Below, piece after piece: positions 12,128-21,524 of a stretch of DNA of 64,000 nucleotides. Positions within the stretch are counted from its first letter, which is position 1. The number at the start of each line of letters is the position of its first letter. Under the pieces are notes generated by a model, which was not told the origin of the DNA, did no database searches, and saw nothing but the letters and a program-made list of their open reading frames with translations. The stretch comes from CAZTHK01 sp964613215 (GTDB taxonomy: Bacteria; Krumholzibacteriota; Krumholzibacteriia; Krumholzibacteriales; CAZTHK01), in assembly GCA_964613215.1 (NCBI GenBank), contig CAZTHK010000019.1:3893-67892 (forward strand), read 5' to 3'. The translations under genes were made by a program, and so were the position numbers.

Positions 12128-13474
12128 TCAGGTGGTGAGTTCCTCCCGGAGGCCGCTGATGCTTCTTTTGAGAGAGGGATCGTCACTCTTAACCGACTTG
12201 ATTTTTTTTATGGCGTGAAGGATGGTGCTGTGATCCCTCCCGCCGTAGTGTTTACCTATCTCCATCAGGGGCAGTTCGGTTAACTCCCTGGTCAGATAGA
12301 TAGCCACCTGGCGGGCACGAACCACTTTGCCTATTCTGGTCTTTGCCTTGAGGGAGTCGGGGGGTACATCGAAGTGGCGGGCCACCAGCCTCTGTATCCG
12401 GGAGACATTGACGGACTTCTCCCGGGAGCTTTTGACCAGGTCGCTGAGAACCTCCTCGGCCATTTCCAGGGTTATCTCCTGGCAGGTAAGGCTCGCGCAG
12501 GCAAGAATTCTGATCAGCGATCCCTCCAGCTCTCTGATATTGCTCTTAACGCTTTCTGCTATGAGCCTTATTACATCCTCGGGAATCTGTATATCTTCGT
12601 TCTCCACCCTCTTCTCCAGTATGGCTATCCTGGTTTCAAGGTCGGGGGGTTGAATATCTGTTATCAGCCCCCATTCGAAGCGTGAAGTCAGCCTCTCCTG
12701 AAGAGTGGGTATGGCCTTGGGGGGCCTGTCACAGGTTACCACTATCTGCTTGTTGGCGTCATGCAGGGCATTGAAGGTGAAGAAAAATTCCTCCTGAGTG
12801 CTCTCCTTTCCCGCCAGGAACTGTACATCGTCTATCAACAGGGCGTCTATGGTTCTGTATCTTTCTTTGAACTCAAGGGTTATACCGTTACGGATGGCAT
12901 GAATGAGCTCGTTCATGAAGCTCTCCGCAGAGACGTACGATATTTTCATGGTGGGGTGCAGTGATAGTATTTTGTGCCCTATCGCCTGGATGAGATGTGT
13001 CTTGCCCAATCCCACACCTCCATAGATGAACAGGGGGTTGTACACCCGGGCCGGTTTCTCGGAAACAGCCAGGGCGGCTGCATGAGCCATCCTGTTGCCG
13101 CTTCCCACGATGAATTCGCTGAACTTGTAGCGGTTATTGAGGTTAATGTCGTTGGGCAATATTACATCTTCCTTAATAAGCATTTTTCTCCTGGTATTGG
13201 TGTCCTGGGGAGTTGAACGGATCCCGTCCCCGGATGGGACAAACTCTATCTCCATCTTTCTTCCCAGCTCCTCCTCGGCTGACTCCTCCAGCCTCTCCCT
13301 GTGATGTTCCGCCAGCCAGTCTATGAAGAATGGATTGGGTCCCTCGACTACAAGCTTGCCCGATTTTATATCTATCAGCCGGGTGGGCTTCAACCATGTG
13401 TGGAATGACTGTTCGTTTACGTTTTTTCTTGCCCGGTTGAGAATACTATACCATCGTGTTGATAAATCTTCCAT
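12128..13474 (-). CDS. dnaA: Chromosomal replication initiator DnaA
   Basis: DnaA binds DnaA boxes at oriC and melts the origin. The 448 residues have the expected domains: N-terminal DnaB-interacting domain I (R-W-Y-S-I-L-N ... F-H-T-W-L-K-P), a variable linker, an AAA+ domain with Walker A G-G-V-G-L-G-K-T-H and Walker B L-L-I-D-D-V-Q-F-L-A-G-K, and a C-terminal DNA-binding domain IV with the signature G-G-R-D-H-S-T-I-L-H-A. The ATG at 13474 fits the family N-terminus. The gene faces away from rpmH, with the origin between them. Confidence 0.98.
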   Translation of the reverse strand: MEDLSTRWYSILNRARKNVNEQSFHTWLKPTRLIDIKSGKLVVEGPNPFFIDWLAEHHRERLEESAEEELGRKMEIEFVPSGDGIRSTPQDTNTRRKMLIKEDVILPNDINLNNRYKFSEFIVGSGNRMAHAAALAVSEKPARVYNPLFIYGGVGLGKTHLIQAIGHKILSLHPTMKISYVSAESFMNELIHAIRNGITLEFKERYRTIDALLIDDVQFLAGKESTQEEFFFTFNALHDANKQIVVTCDRPPKAIPTLQERLTSRFEWGLITDIQPPDLETRIAILEKRVENEDIQIPEDVIRLIAESVKSNIRELEGSLIRILACASLTCQEITLEMAEEVLSDLVKSSREKSVNVSRIQRLVARHFDVPPDSLKAKTRIGKVVRARQVAIYLTRELTELPLMEIGKHYGGRDHSTILHAIKKIKSVKSDDPSLKRSISGLREELTT

Positions 13475-13578
13475 TTCCCTGTTTCTTCCCGCCTCGATAT
13501 GAGAATAATTTAAAATATCCGTTAAAGTTTGCTCAAACCCACCGCACTACACCTGTTAGGCTAACAGAACAGCCTTTT

Positions 13579-13598
13579 TTATCCACATTTGTGGATAA
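13579..13598. promoter_or_regulatory. Paired inverted DnaA boxes
   Basis: TTATCCACA (13579-13587) and its reverse complement TGTGGATAA (13590-13598) are separated by two T residues, making a near-perfect 20-base inverted pair about 105 bases upstream of the dnaA start. The pair may act in initiation, in dnaA self-control, or in both. Confidence 0.85.
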
Positions 13599-13901
13599 CT
13601 TTGTAACTCTATGCTTCGGTTGTCGTTAGGGTTACCGCGATCTCCCCCGGTGGGAGTTTTTCCACAAAAAGAAGTATGCAGTGCCAGTTTCAGACTCTCA
13701 GTGAACGCGGTTTCTACCTCGGGTGAGGAGTCGCCCCTCATCCATTGTGGAGAAAATGTATCACAGCAGAAAATGAGGGGCAAGCAATTTTTGAAAAAAA
13801 GTGGAACAAATTTATAACGGTATGTTTTTAAAGAAATTAGCAAATCGAAAATAACCAACAAATGCCATCTCCGTCAGGTGTGTGGAAACAAAGGGTGCGG
13901 T

Positions 13902-13910
13902 TGTGGATAA
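13902..13910 (-). promoter_or_regulatory. DnaA box
   Basis: A perfect TGTGGATAA, in the reverse orientation, beside the A+T-rich tract next to the rpmH promoter. A near match (TGTGGAAAC) lies at 13881-13889. Confidence 0.8.
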
Positions 13911-13954
13911 AATCTGTTGATAGAAGGGAAGATATGGAATAAAAAATAAAAATC

Positions 13955-13983
13955 TTGACAACAAAAAATTACTTTCCTATTGT
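13955..13983 (+). promoter_or_regulatory. Candidate promoter of rpmH-rnpA operon
   Basis: A perfect minus-35 TTGACA at 13955-13960 is followed after 17 bases by TATTGT at 13978-13983, a four-of-six match to TATAAT. It lies about 40 bases before the rpmH start. A second AT-rich hexamer TATAAT at 13994-13999 lacks a good minus-35. Confidence 0.5.
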
Positions 13984-14021
13984 CAATTGTTTGTATAATA
14001 AAAAAATGAGGTGGGATAGTT

Positions 14022-14156
14022 ATGAAGAGAACATATCAGCCGTCGAATAAGAAGAGGAAGAAGAAACACGGATTCAGAGAGAGAATGAAGACAAAGAATG
14101 GCAGAAAGGTGTTAAAACGAAGGAGGAAAAAAGGAAGAAAACGGTTGGCGGTATAG
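14022..14156 (+). CDS. rpmH: 50S ribosomal protein L34
   Basis: This is a 44-residue, very basic ribosomal protein of the large subunit. It begins M-K-R-T-Y-Q-P-S, has the family segment [16 protein letters not shown] and ends K-G-R-K-R-L-A-V. The length is standard. It stands directly after oriC and is followed by rnpA after 15 bases, the universal order rpmH-rnpA-yidD-yidC. Confidence 0.98.
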   Translation: MKRTYQPSNKKRKKKHGFRERMKTKNGRKVLKRRRKKGRKRLAV

Positions 14157-14171
14157 TGAAATGAAGAATGA

Positions 14172-14513
14172 ATGAAAAGAGGACTGAAAAAGGAATCGCA
14201 ATACAGGATAGTATATAAAAGAGGGAAAAGGCAGGCCGGCAGGATGGTTACAATATGCTACAAGGAGCATGGAGATGAAGGAGTAGTGCCGGGATTTGTA
14301 GCAAGCAGGAAGGTTGGAAACGCCTGTCAGCGCAACAGGGCCAAGAGGCTAATGAGGGAAGCCTTTCGCGAAATAAGGGGAAGAATAACAGAGGACCACA
14401 TATGGATCGTTTTCATTGCCTCTTTCAACCCGGCGAAGGCAAAATATCGAGAGCTCCGTCAGGATGTGGAAGAAACATTAAAGAGGGCTGGTCTAATATC
14501 AGTAAACGGATGA
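14172..14513 (+). CDS. rnpA: Ribonuclease P protein component
   Basis: RnpA is the protein subunit of RNase P, which with its catalytic RNA matures the 5' ends of tRNAs. It has 113 residues and is basic. The family signature is visible at about residues 44-64 as [19 protein letters not shown]. It lies between rpmH and yidD, and its TGA overlaps the yidD start (ATGA). Confidence 0.96.
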   Translation: MKRGLKKESQYRIVYKRGKRQAGRMVTICYKEHGDEGVVPGFVASRKVGNACQRNRAKRLMREAFREIRGRITEDHIWIVFIASFNPAKAKYRELRQDVEETLKRAGLISVNG

Positions 14514-14734
14514 TAGCAAATACAATAACGAAAATAACGCTAATACTGGTAAGGTTTTATAGAGTGGCAATCTCACCATATCATCCTCCAGTCTGTAGAT
14601 TCACACCCACATGTTCTCAGTATGCGGAGGAGGCAATCGGAAGATACGGGGCAGCCGCTGGTTTGAGGAAGGCTGCCGGGAGGCTTCTGAGATGTCATCC
14701 ATTCTCTCGCGGCGGGTATGACCCGGTACGCTGA
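14510..14734 (+). CDS. yidD: Membrane protein insertion efficiency factor YidD
   Basis: YidD is a small membrane-associated protein that aids insertion of proteins by YidC. It has 74 residues when started at the ATG at 14510, which overlaps the rnpA stop. The signature is plain: F-Y-R-V-A-I-S-P-Y then [11 protein letters not shown], with the conserved [12 protein letters not shown] close to the end. An upstream start in the same frame would only add residues read from rnpA. Confidence 0.95.
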   Translation: MIANTITKITLILVRFYRVAISPYHPPVCRFTPTCSQYAEEAIGRYGAAAGLRKAAGRLLRCHPFSRGGYDPVR

Positions 14735-14785
14735 CCGATCCCTCAATACACCGACAACATTTATAATCCGGAAGGGTAAATAGGT

Positions 14786-16582
14786 ATGGACAAGCGTTCG
14801 CTCATAGCAATATTTCTGACATTCGTGCTTCTTCTGGCATGGCAGATTTTCTTTATTTCCCCCGCCCAGAAGAAGGACACCGCCAGGTTGAAGGAGAGGG
14901 GAAGCGATACCGTCGCAGTGGAAAGAAGGGCTGAAAGGGCGGAGGAGGAGAAGGATAGAGTGGTGGAAGAAGAGAGGAAGGGGGTTGAGGAATCCGCCGC
15001 AGGAGATGTCCTGCTGCCGGGAGGAGATGAACCGTCAGGAGAGATAGAGCTGATCATCAGGACAGCTCTGGCGGAGTACAGGATGAGTTCGGCGGGGGGA
15101 GAATTCAGGAATATAAAACTGCTCGAGTATCCCGGACTGGACAACAGGCCGGTTGAAATCGTTCCGGAGGGGGAAACCGGTGCGGCGATGATTTCGTTTA
15201 TCACCGGAGAGGGCAGGGAGATCGGGATGTCGGGAAGGTCATTCTTGTTGAAGGTGGACGGGGAACCTGTGAAGTCGTCCAGGGAGATTGAACTTGCCGG
15301 GGAAGGGGAGACCGCCGAGGTGGTATTTCTGAGGGACGGGGAAGACGGAGGGATGGTGGAGAAAAGATTCACCTTCCGGCGCAGCAGTTATGAAGTGGGC
15401 CTTAAGATCAAGATAAGGCGGGAGGGCGCTATAAGAAGTACCTCCAGCTACGAACTATCCTGGGACTGCGGAATGGCGGTAACCGAGGAGGACCGGGATA
15501 GCGATTTGAGAAACTTTGCCACCATGGGCAGGGTGGGTGAAGAGATATACGAACAGGAGATGGATGATTTCGATGAGGATGAGAGGAGGATCCACCAGGG
15601 GACCATAGTATGGTCGGGGTCAAGGAGCAAGTATTTCCTCAGTGCCTTTATACCGGGGCAGCAGCGGGCCGGGGGGCTGGTGATGTTCGGGGACGAAGAG
15701 GAGAACCTGGCAGGCCATGGTGTCAGGTATTATTTCAGGGGAGACCCCAGGATGGTGGAGGATGAATTCACCTGCTACATTGGACCCCTGGATATAAACA
15801 GGCTGGAGGAATATGACATCGGTCTGGAGAAGACGGTGGAGCTGGGGTGGTTGCGGTTTTTCAGTGTCTTTATCCTCAAGCTGATGATATTTCTGAGGCG
15901 ATTCATCGCTAACTATGGTGTCATCATTATACTTATTTCGCTTATGACCAAAATCCTGTTTTACCGGTTGACACACAAAAGCTTTAAATCGATGAAGGAG
16001 ATGCAGAAGGTTCAGCCGAAGATAAAGGAACTGCAGGAAAAGTATAAGGATGACAAGGAAAAACTAAACAAGGAAATGATGAAAATATACAAGGAAGGGG
16101 GTGTTAATCCACTGGGTGGTTGCCTGCCGCTGCTGCTGCAGATGCCGGTATTTATAGCTCTATTCAATGTTCTGAGAAACACCATTGAAATAAGAAAGGC
16201 GCCCTTTGTTCTCTGGATAAACGATCTGTCCTCACCGGATGTACTGTTTGACATGGGTGTATCCATACCGTTTCTGGGAAGCGAATTTCACCTCCTTCCC
16301 ATTCTGATGGGAGGCGCCATGTACCTGCAGTCAAAACTGGGGGGTTCCCCCACCGGAGGGGCGGCACCGGCCGGGCAGGCAAAGATGATGTCGACTTTTA
16401 TGCCTATTATCTTCACCTTTTTCTTCTACCGTATGCCATCCGGACTGGTTCTTTACTGGCTGGTGAATAATATTATTTCAATAATTCAACAGTATTATAT
16501 TCACAGGGATATGGATGAAGTAGAGGAGAAGGGGGATGAAAAGGGTGAAAACAAATCCAGAGAAAAGGGCGGGAAAAAATAA
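14786..16582 (+). CDS. yidC: Membrane protein insertase YidC
   Basis: YidC inserts and folds inner-membrane proteins, alone or with SecYEG. The 598 residues match the Gram-negative form: an N-terminal membrane helix, a large periplasmic domain (about residues 30-350) and a C-terminal five-helix core. The core contains the cytoplasmic coiled coil (M-K-E-M-Q-K-V-Q-P-K-I-K-E-L-Q) and G-G-C-L-P-L-L-L-Q-M-P. The periplasmic part is unusually acidic near residues 35-75. It follows yidD by 51 bases and precedes jag. Confidence 0.97.
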   Translation: MDKRSLIAIFLTFVLLLAWQIFFISPAQKKDTARLKERGSDTVAVERRAERAEEEKDRVVEEERKGVEESAAGDVLLPGGDEPSGEIELIIRTALAEYRMSSAGGEFRNIKLLEYPGLDNRPVEIVPEGETGAAMISFITGEGREIGMSGRSFLLKVDGEPVKSSREIELAGEGETAEVVFLRDGEDGGMVEKRFTFRRSSYEVGLKIKIRREGAIRSTSSYELSWDCGMAVTEEDRDSDLRNFATMGRVGEEIYEQEMDDFDEDERRIHQGTIVWSGSRSKYFLSAFIPGQQRAGGLVMFGDEEENLAGHGVRYYFRGDPRMVEDEFTCYIGPLDINRLEEYDIGLEKTVELGWLRFFSVFILKLMIFLRRFIANYGVIIILISLMTKILFYRLTHKSFKSMKEMQKVQPKIKELQEKYKDDKEKLNKEMMKIYKEGGVNPLGGCLPLLLQMPVFIALFNVLRNTIEIRKAPFVLWINDLSSPDVLFDMGVSIPFLGSEFHLLPILMGGAMYLQSKLGGSPTGGAAPAGQAKMMSTFMPIIFTFFFYRMPSGLVLYWLVNNIISIIQQYYIHRDMDEVEEKGDEKGENKSREKGGKK

Positions 16583-16619
16583 TATCGAAGTTAAATATTA
16601 GATCGAAGAGGAGATGGTT

Positions 16620-17309
16620 ATGAAAGGGTCAAAGAAGAATAAGAGTAATGATAAAAGTATAGAGACCACCGGAAAAACCGTTGAAAAGGCACTGCAGAAG
16701 GCCCTGAAGAAGCTGAACCTGGATATAGATGAGGTGGAGATAGAAATACTGGATGCCGGGCAGAAGGGCGTTCTGAATATATTCGGAGCCAGGGATGCCA
16801 GAATCAGGGTGGTCAGGAAGGAGGCTTTAAAGAGCATAGAGGAGATAGTCGAGGAGGTGGCAAAACTCATACTGGACTGCATGGATGTCAATTTCAGAAT
16901 CTTCACCGAACAGGAGGGAGATTCTACATATATAAATATTGAGACAGCCGGGGTGGACGGGCTGTTGATCGGGAGGAAGGGAGATACCCTCAATTCGCTG
17001 CAGCATCTGGTGGGAAGGATAGTGGCCAGAAGGCTGGGAGGCTATCAGAAGATGACACTGGATGTGGGGGGATATCTCAAGAATAGAATGGATATATTGA
17101 GGCAGAAGGCCAAGAAGGCGGCGGATAAGGCTAAAAATTCGAACAGGGATGTGGCGCTGGAACCTCTTAAGGCGGCGGAGAGAAGGATAGTTCACATCAC
17201 TCTGACCGACGACGAGGAAGTGAGCACCTATACGGTGGGGAATGGTGATCTTCGCAAGGTTTACGTTTCACCGGCCAAGGGCGGCGGCAACAAGAGAAAC
17301 AGGAAATAG
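16620..17309 (+). CDS. jag: Jag/KhpB family RNA-binding protein
   Basis: This is an RNA-binding protein of the Jag (KhpB) type, with about 229 residues: an N-terminal Jag domain (G-K-T-V-E-K-A-L-Q-K-A-L ... G-Q-K-G-V-L-N-I-F-G-A-R), a KH domain (G-L-L-I-G-R-K-G-D-T-L-N-S-L-Q) and a C-terminal R3H domain (L-E-P-L-K-A-A-E-R-R-I-V-H). The ATG at 16620 is preferred because GAGGAG lies six bases before it. The ATG at 16614 would touch that site. The position after yidC is conserved. Confidence 0.92.
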   Translation: MKGSKKNKSNDKSIETTGKTVEKALQKALKKLNLDIDEVEIEILDAGQKGVLNIFGARDARIRVVRKEALKSIEEIVEEVAKLILDCMDVNFRIFTEQEGDSTYINIETAGVDGLLIGRKGDTLNSLQHLVGRIVARRLGGYQKMTLDVGGYLKNRMDILRQKAKKAADKAKNSNRDVALEPLKAAERRIVHITLTDDEEVSTYTVGNGDLRKVYVSPAKGGGNKRNRK

Positions 17310-17389
17310 AATTCGGCGGAAAACAGCTCCGCTGCCACCGCTGATGAGCCGGTCATTACCGGTCTGAAACCGTCGGGATCAAGATAAAA

Positions 17390-18757
17390 ATGGATGGGGA
17401 AACCATAGTAGCCCTGAGTACTCCGCCCGGGGAGTCCGGGATTGCGGTGATACGTATGTCAGGACCGGAAACCGTGGCGATAATGGATGGAATGTGCCCG
17501 GGGGCGGCGGAATGGAAACCACGGATGCTGCATAACGCTGTGATCAGGAATGTATCCGGGGAGCCTCTGGATGAGGCGATGGCGGTTATTATCAGGGGGC
17601 CGGCAAGCTATACCGGTGAGGACGTGGCGGAGATCTTCTCCCACGGCAGCATGCAGATAGTAACAGAGATAATCGAGGATGTAATAGCCAGGGGGGGAAT
17701 TGCTCCGGGCCCGGGCGAATTCACCAGGAGAGCCTTCATCAACGGGCGCCTGGATCTGGCTCAGGCGGAAGCGGTTGCAGATCTGATAAATTCCGAGACA
17801 AGGCTTCAGAGACGGGTGGCGCTGGAACATCTGGAGGGGGGGCTTTCCGGCAAGGTGGGCAGGATAGAAGAGAAACTGCTGGAGCAGCTTTCCCTGGTTG
17901 AGGTATCCATAGACTTCAGCGAGGATATTATCGAGACCTGCTCCCCCGGTGAGCTCAAGAGGGAGGGGGGGGAGATGATAGAAATAATCGAGGACCTTCT
18001 CCGCTCGGAGGTGGCCGGAAGGAAGCTGAGGAGGGGGATCAATGTGACCATCCTGGGACCGCGGAATGCGGGAAAGAGCAGTCTTTACAATGCCCTGATA
18101 GGCGAGGAGAGGGCTATAGTGTCACCTGTTCCGGGAACCACCAGAGACCTGCTGAGGGAGAGGATACATGTGGGGGGTTTTACCTGTTACCTGGAGGATA
18201 CCGCCGGTATTGCAGAGACGGAGTGTGAGATAGAGGCCAGGGGGATGACCATGGGGAGGAGGGCGGTGGAGAGGTCGGATATCTCGCTGTTTGTACTGGA
18301 TGCCACGGAAAAGCCGGATGAGGTGGCCGGGGATACCATCCGGGAGATCGGCCCCGGAAAGGTGATATGCGTACTGAACAAGAAGGACCTCCCCTGCGTA
18401 CTGGATGAGAGGGAGGCGGAGGAGCTGTTCAAGACCGGAAGGGTGGTAGGCACCTCCGTTGTCACCGGAGAGGGACTGGATGATTTGAAGGATGAAATTT
18501 GCCGGGCGGTGATAGGGGGAAGGGCGGGGGAGATATCCAGGGAGCGTATTGCGGTAAACTCGAGGCAGGCTGCTGCACTGAGAGAAGCCGCTAATGCATT
18601 GAAAAGGCTTCGAATAGCTGCTGATGAAGGAGCTCCGGCGGAGATACTGAGCATGGAGCTTCGAACCGCCGCCGATGCGTGCGGAAAGATATCGGGGAGT
18701 TCGGTGACAGAGGGCCTGCTGGACGCAATATTCAGCAGTTTCTGTATTGGCAAATAG
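17390..18757 (+). CDS. mnmE: tRNA modification GTPase MnmE
   Basis: MnmE works with MnmG to modify U34 of certain tRNAs (carboxymethylaminomethyl or related groups). It has 455 residues. The N-terminal folate-binding domain starts T-I-V-A-L-S-T-P-P-G-E-S-G. The G domain has G1 G-P-R-N-A-G-K-S-S, then P-G-T-T-R-D, D-T-A-G-I and N-K-K-D. The C-terminus is the catalytic C-I-G-K. mnmG follows 37 bases later, so both partners are encoded together. Confidence 0.97.
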   Translation: MDGETIVALSTPPGESGIAVIRMSGPETVAIMDGMCPGAAEWKPRMLHNAVIRNVSGEPLDEAMAVIIRGPASYTGEDVAEIFSHGSMQIVTEIIEDVIARGGIAPGPGEFTRRAFINGRLDLAQAEAVADLINSETRLQRRVALEHLEGGLSGKVGRIEEKLLEQLSLVEVSIDFSEDIIETCSPGELKREGGEMIEIIEDLLRSEVAGRKLRRGINVTILGPRNAGKSSLYNALIGEERAIVSPVPGTTRDLLRERIHVGGFTCYLEDTAGIAETECEIEARGMTMGRRAVERSDISLFVLDATEKPDEVAGDTIREIGPGKVICVLNKKDLPCVLDEREAEELFKTGRVVGTSVVTGEGLDDLKDEICRAVIGGRAGEISRERIAVNSRQAAALREAANALKRLRIAADEGAPAEILSMELRTAADACGKISGSSVTEGLLDAIFSSFCIGK

Positions 18758-18794
18758 CACAACCTTAAGATAAAAAAGAAGATAGAGATATACA

Positions 18795-20687
18795 ATGAAT
18801 CCGGAAAAGAATATCGGCGACAGCTTTGATATAGTGGTGGTGGGTGGAGGACATGCCGGTTGCGAGGCCGCACTGGCAGCGGCGAGGATGGGGCACAGTA
18901 CACTTCTGGCCACCATCCACCAGGCTGATATTGCCAGAATGCCGTGTAACCCCGCCATAGGGGGGCTGGCCAAGGGACAGCTGGTAAAGGAGATAGATGC
19001 GATGGGCGGGGAGATGGGACTGTGTATAGATCATGCGGGTATTCAGTTCAGGATGCTGAACAGGAGGAAGGGGCCGGCGGTCTGGTCACCCCGGGCCCAG
19101 GCGGACAAGGCGGCATACCACCGCAGGATGCTGAAGGTAATAAGGGGTCAGGAAAATCTCACTCTTACGGAGGGGGAGGTAACGGGGATAGAGGCTGAGC
19201 CGGGGAGAGTGGAGGCTGTTGTAATCGATGGGAGCAGGCGGGTGGGAGCGGGGAAGGTTATACTCGCACTGGGAACATTCCCCAACGGTCTTATGCATAT
19301 CGGGGAGGATAAGATCCCCGGGGGCCGAGAGGGAGAGCCCCCCTCATGCGCTCTCTCTGACAACCTCTGCAGTCTTGGTATTGAGAGGAGGAGGCTGAAG
19401 ACAGGCACACCGGCCAGGCTGAAGAGGGATAGTATCGATTTCGACAGATGTGAAGAACAGAGGGGAGATAACCCCCCCACACCATTCTCCTTCCGCACGG
19501 CCGGCATAGATGTGGACCAGGAGAGCTGCTACATTACCTATACTCAGCCGGAGACCCATGAGATAATTCGCAGCAACCTAGACCGGGCACCCCTTTTCAC
19601 CGGCCAGATAAGCGGAAAGGGTCCAAGGTACTGCCCCTCAATAGAGGATAAAGTGGTAAGATTTCCCCGGAGGGAGCGGCACCAGATATTTCTGGAGCCG
19701 GAGGGAAGGGAGTCCGATGAATTTTATATAAATGGGCTATCCACCAGTCTTCCGCGCGATGTTCAGAGGGATATGATCCATACCCTGCCCGGCCTGGAGG
19801 ACTCAGAGATAGTAAGATACGGATATGCCATAGAGTATGATTTTTATCCTCCCCATCAGATCAAGATATCACTGGAATCGAGAAAGATCGGGGGACTTTA
19901 CTTTGCCGGACAGGTTAACGGGACCTCCGGATATGAGGAGGCGGCGGCACAGGGCCTGATGGCGGCGATAAACGCCTGTTACAGCCTGGAGGGGTGCGAG
20001 CCGCTGGTAATGGGCAGGCAGAACTCATACATAGGGGTGATGATAGACGATCTTATAACCAAAGAGATAGATGAACCGTACCGGATGTTCACCTCCAGGG
20101 CGGAACACAGGCTGCTGCTCAGGCAGGATAATGCGGATGAGAGGCTTTTCAAGTACGGGGTCAGAGCCGGGTTGATAGAAAGGGATATGTGGGAGGCAAT
20201 GGTTGAAAAACGCAGAAGGATTGGGAGGGTTAGAAGGAGGCTTGACCGGGAGAGGATATCCGTGGAATCCTGCAATATCGTGCTGGATAAGGTGGGAGAG
20301 AAGAGGGTTGATGAACCGCAGGCTGCCGGACGGCTGATACAGAGACCAAAGGTGACCCTCTCCGAACTGGAGAAGGTCCTGCCCGGCGGAGCGGTTGAGC
20401 TGGATGAGGGGGAGAAGGAGATTCTCGAGATAAGAACCAAGTATGAGGGATACATCAGGAGGCAGAGAAGGATGGCGGACAAGCTGTTGAGGATGGAGAG
20501 GACCAGAATACCGGAGGATTTCTCCTTCCGGATAGATTCTCTCAGCGTGGAGGCGAGAGAGAAGCTGGAGAAACACAGGCCCGTTACCATGGGCCAGGCT
20601 TCGAGAATATCGGGGGTAAGAAGCTCGGATCTATCCATACTGGCTGTATATCTGGAGAGGCATCGCAGGCGGGGGAGCTCGCCATGA
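18795..20687 (+). CDS. mnmG: tRNA uridine modification enzyme MnmG (GidA)
   Basis: MnmG is the FAD-dependent partner of MnmE in tRNA wobble-uridine modification. It has 630 residues. The FAD-binding Rossmann motif is V-V-G-G-G-H-A-G-C-E-A near residue 16. Conserved features include R-M-P-C-N-P-A-I-G-G, L-K-T-G-T-P-A-R and Y-A-I-E-Y-D. The stop overlaps the rsmG start by four bases (ATGA). Confidence 0.97.
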   Translation: MNPEKNIGDSFDIVVVGGGHAGCEAALAAARMGHSTLLATIHQADIARMPCNPAIGGLAKGQLVKEIDAMGGEMGLCIDHAGIQFRMLNRRKGPAVWSPRAQADKAAYHRRMLKVIRGQENLTLTEGEVTGIEAEPGRVEAVVIDGSRRVGAGKVILALGTFPNGLMHIGEDKIPGGREGEPPSCALSDNLCSLGIERRRLKTGTPARLKRDSIDFDRCEEQRGDNPPTPFSFRTAGIDVDQESCYITYTQPETHEIIRSNLDRAPLFTGQISGKGPRYCPSIEDKVVRFPRRERHQIFLEPEGRESDEFYINGLSTSLPRDVQRDMIHTLPGLEDSEIVRYGYAIEYDFYPPHQIKISLESRKIGGLYFAGQVNGTSGYEEAAAQGLMAAINACYSLEGCEPLVMGRQNSYIGVMIDDLITKEIDEPYRMFTSRAEHRLLLRQDNADERLFKYGVRAGLIERDMWEAMVEKRRRIGRVRRRLDRERISVESCNIVLDKVGEKRVDEPQAAGRLIQRPKVTLSELEKVLPGGAVELDEGEKEILEIRTKYEGYIRRQRRMADKLLRMERTRIPEDFSFRIDSLSVEAREKLEKHRPVTMGQASRISGVRSSDLSILAVYLERHRRRGSSP

Positions 20688-21343
20688 GTGCCGGCGGTTT
20701 GATCGGGGAGATATCCAGAAGGCTCTCGGAGGCCGGCTCGGATAGATGGGAGGATGTGGTATGCGAGAGGATGGAGGGGTATATCGAAGAGATAGCAAGA
20801 TGGGGAGAGAGGGTCCATCTGGTGGGAAGGGGAAATCTGGAGGAGAATATCTGTAGACAGGTTGTCGAATCAACACTCCTGCTGGAGTATTCGGAAGGCA
20901 TTACTGAAGACGGGATGAGAAGTGGTAATATTTACAGGGTTGCCGATGTGGGGACGGGAGCCGGATTTCCCGGAGTGGTATGGAAGATACTGGAACCGGC
21001 TATTGAGATTACACTCTTTGAGAAGAAGAGAAAGAAGCAGATCTTCCTGGAGAGGTTTATAGCCGGAAGAGGGATAGGGGGGATAAGGGTTGAGGGGATT
21101 GAGCTGACCGCCGGCTACGGGGAAAGATTCGGCCTGGTTGTTTCGAAGGCGGCGGGGGAGCTGGGGAAGATGCTCCCCCTGGCAGGGAGTATACTGAATG
21201 GCGGGGGATGGTACATTACCCTGAAGGGAGGGGGATGGAAGGAAGAGATCAGGGATATGGAGTTCGGGGGATTTGACCTGAGGGACCGGAGGGCGCTGGC
21301 CACAGGAAGGGGCATTATGCTTGCCTTCAAAAAGAAAAACTGA
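20684..21343 (+). CDS. rsmG: 16S rRNA m7G527 methyltransferase RsmG
   Basis: RsmG methylates G527 of 16S rRNA using S-adenosylmethionine. It has 219 residues. SAM motif I is V-A-D-V-G-T-G-A-G-F-P-G near residues 86-97. The motif F-E-K-K-R-K-K follows. The ATG start overlaps the mnmG stop. It is the end of the mnmE-mnmG-rsmG group, and the region beyond it carries the parS sites. Confidence 0.94.
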   Translation: MSAGGLIGEISRRLSEAGSDRWEDVVCERMEGYIEEIARWGERVHLVGRGNLEENICRQVVESTLLLEYSEGITEDGMRSGNIYRVADVGTGAGFPGVVWKILEPAIEITLFEKKRKKQIFLERFIAGRGIGGIRVEGIELTAGYGERFGLVVSKAAGELGKMLPLAGSILNGGGWYITLKGGGWKEEIRDMEFGGFDLRDRRALATGRGIMLAFKKKN

Positions 21344-21388
21344 CTGTACAAACGGCTAAGGCGCAGGAATTATAGCAGTTATTTGTTC

Positions 21389-21404
21389 TGTTTCACGTGA
21401 AACG
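21389..21404. promoter_or_regulatory. parS site 1
   Basis: TGTTTCACGTGAAACG differs from the universal parS TGTTTCACGTGAAACA only in the last base. ParB binds such sites to build the partition complex near the origin. Confidence 0.93.
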
Positions 21405-21434
21405 CTATTATTCTGATTTTTTTGACTGCTGCAG

Positions 21435-21450
21435 CGTTTCACGTGAAACA
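21435..21450. promoter_or_regulatory. parS site 2
   Basis: CGTTTCACGTGAAACA differs from the parS consensus only in the first base and lies 46 bases beyond the start of site 1. Confidence 0.93.
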
Positions 21451-21524
21451 GGAGAGTTGACAGGATCGGATTATGCTTATTTCAAGCGAAGGGGAGCTGT
21501 AGCTTTTATTATGCGGATCAGAGG

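Larger units (their letters stand above)
13475..14021. other. Replication origin region (oriC)
   Basis: This is 547 bases without a gene between divergent dnaA and rpmH, a classic bacterial origin position. Three perfect DnaA boxes are present (13579-13587, 13590-13598 and 13902-13910). Near matches are TTTTCCACA at 13668-13676, TGTGGAGAA at 13746-13754 and TGTGGAAAC at 13881-13889. A+T-rich stretches at about 13780-13870 and 13910-14010 are candidate unwinding elements. The genes on both sides point away from it, and the strand bias in G and C switches here. Confidence 0.85.

Noticed and set aside
13994..13999. Perfect TATAAT just before rpmH as the main minus-10 box
   Set aside because: No acceptable minus-35 lies 16-18 bases upstream; the TTGACA at 13955 fits the TATTGT at 13978 better.
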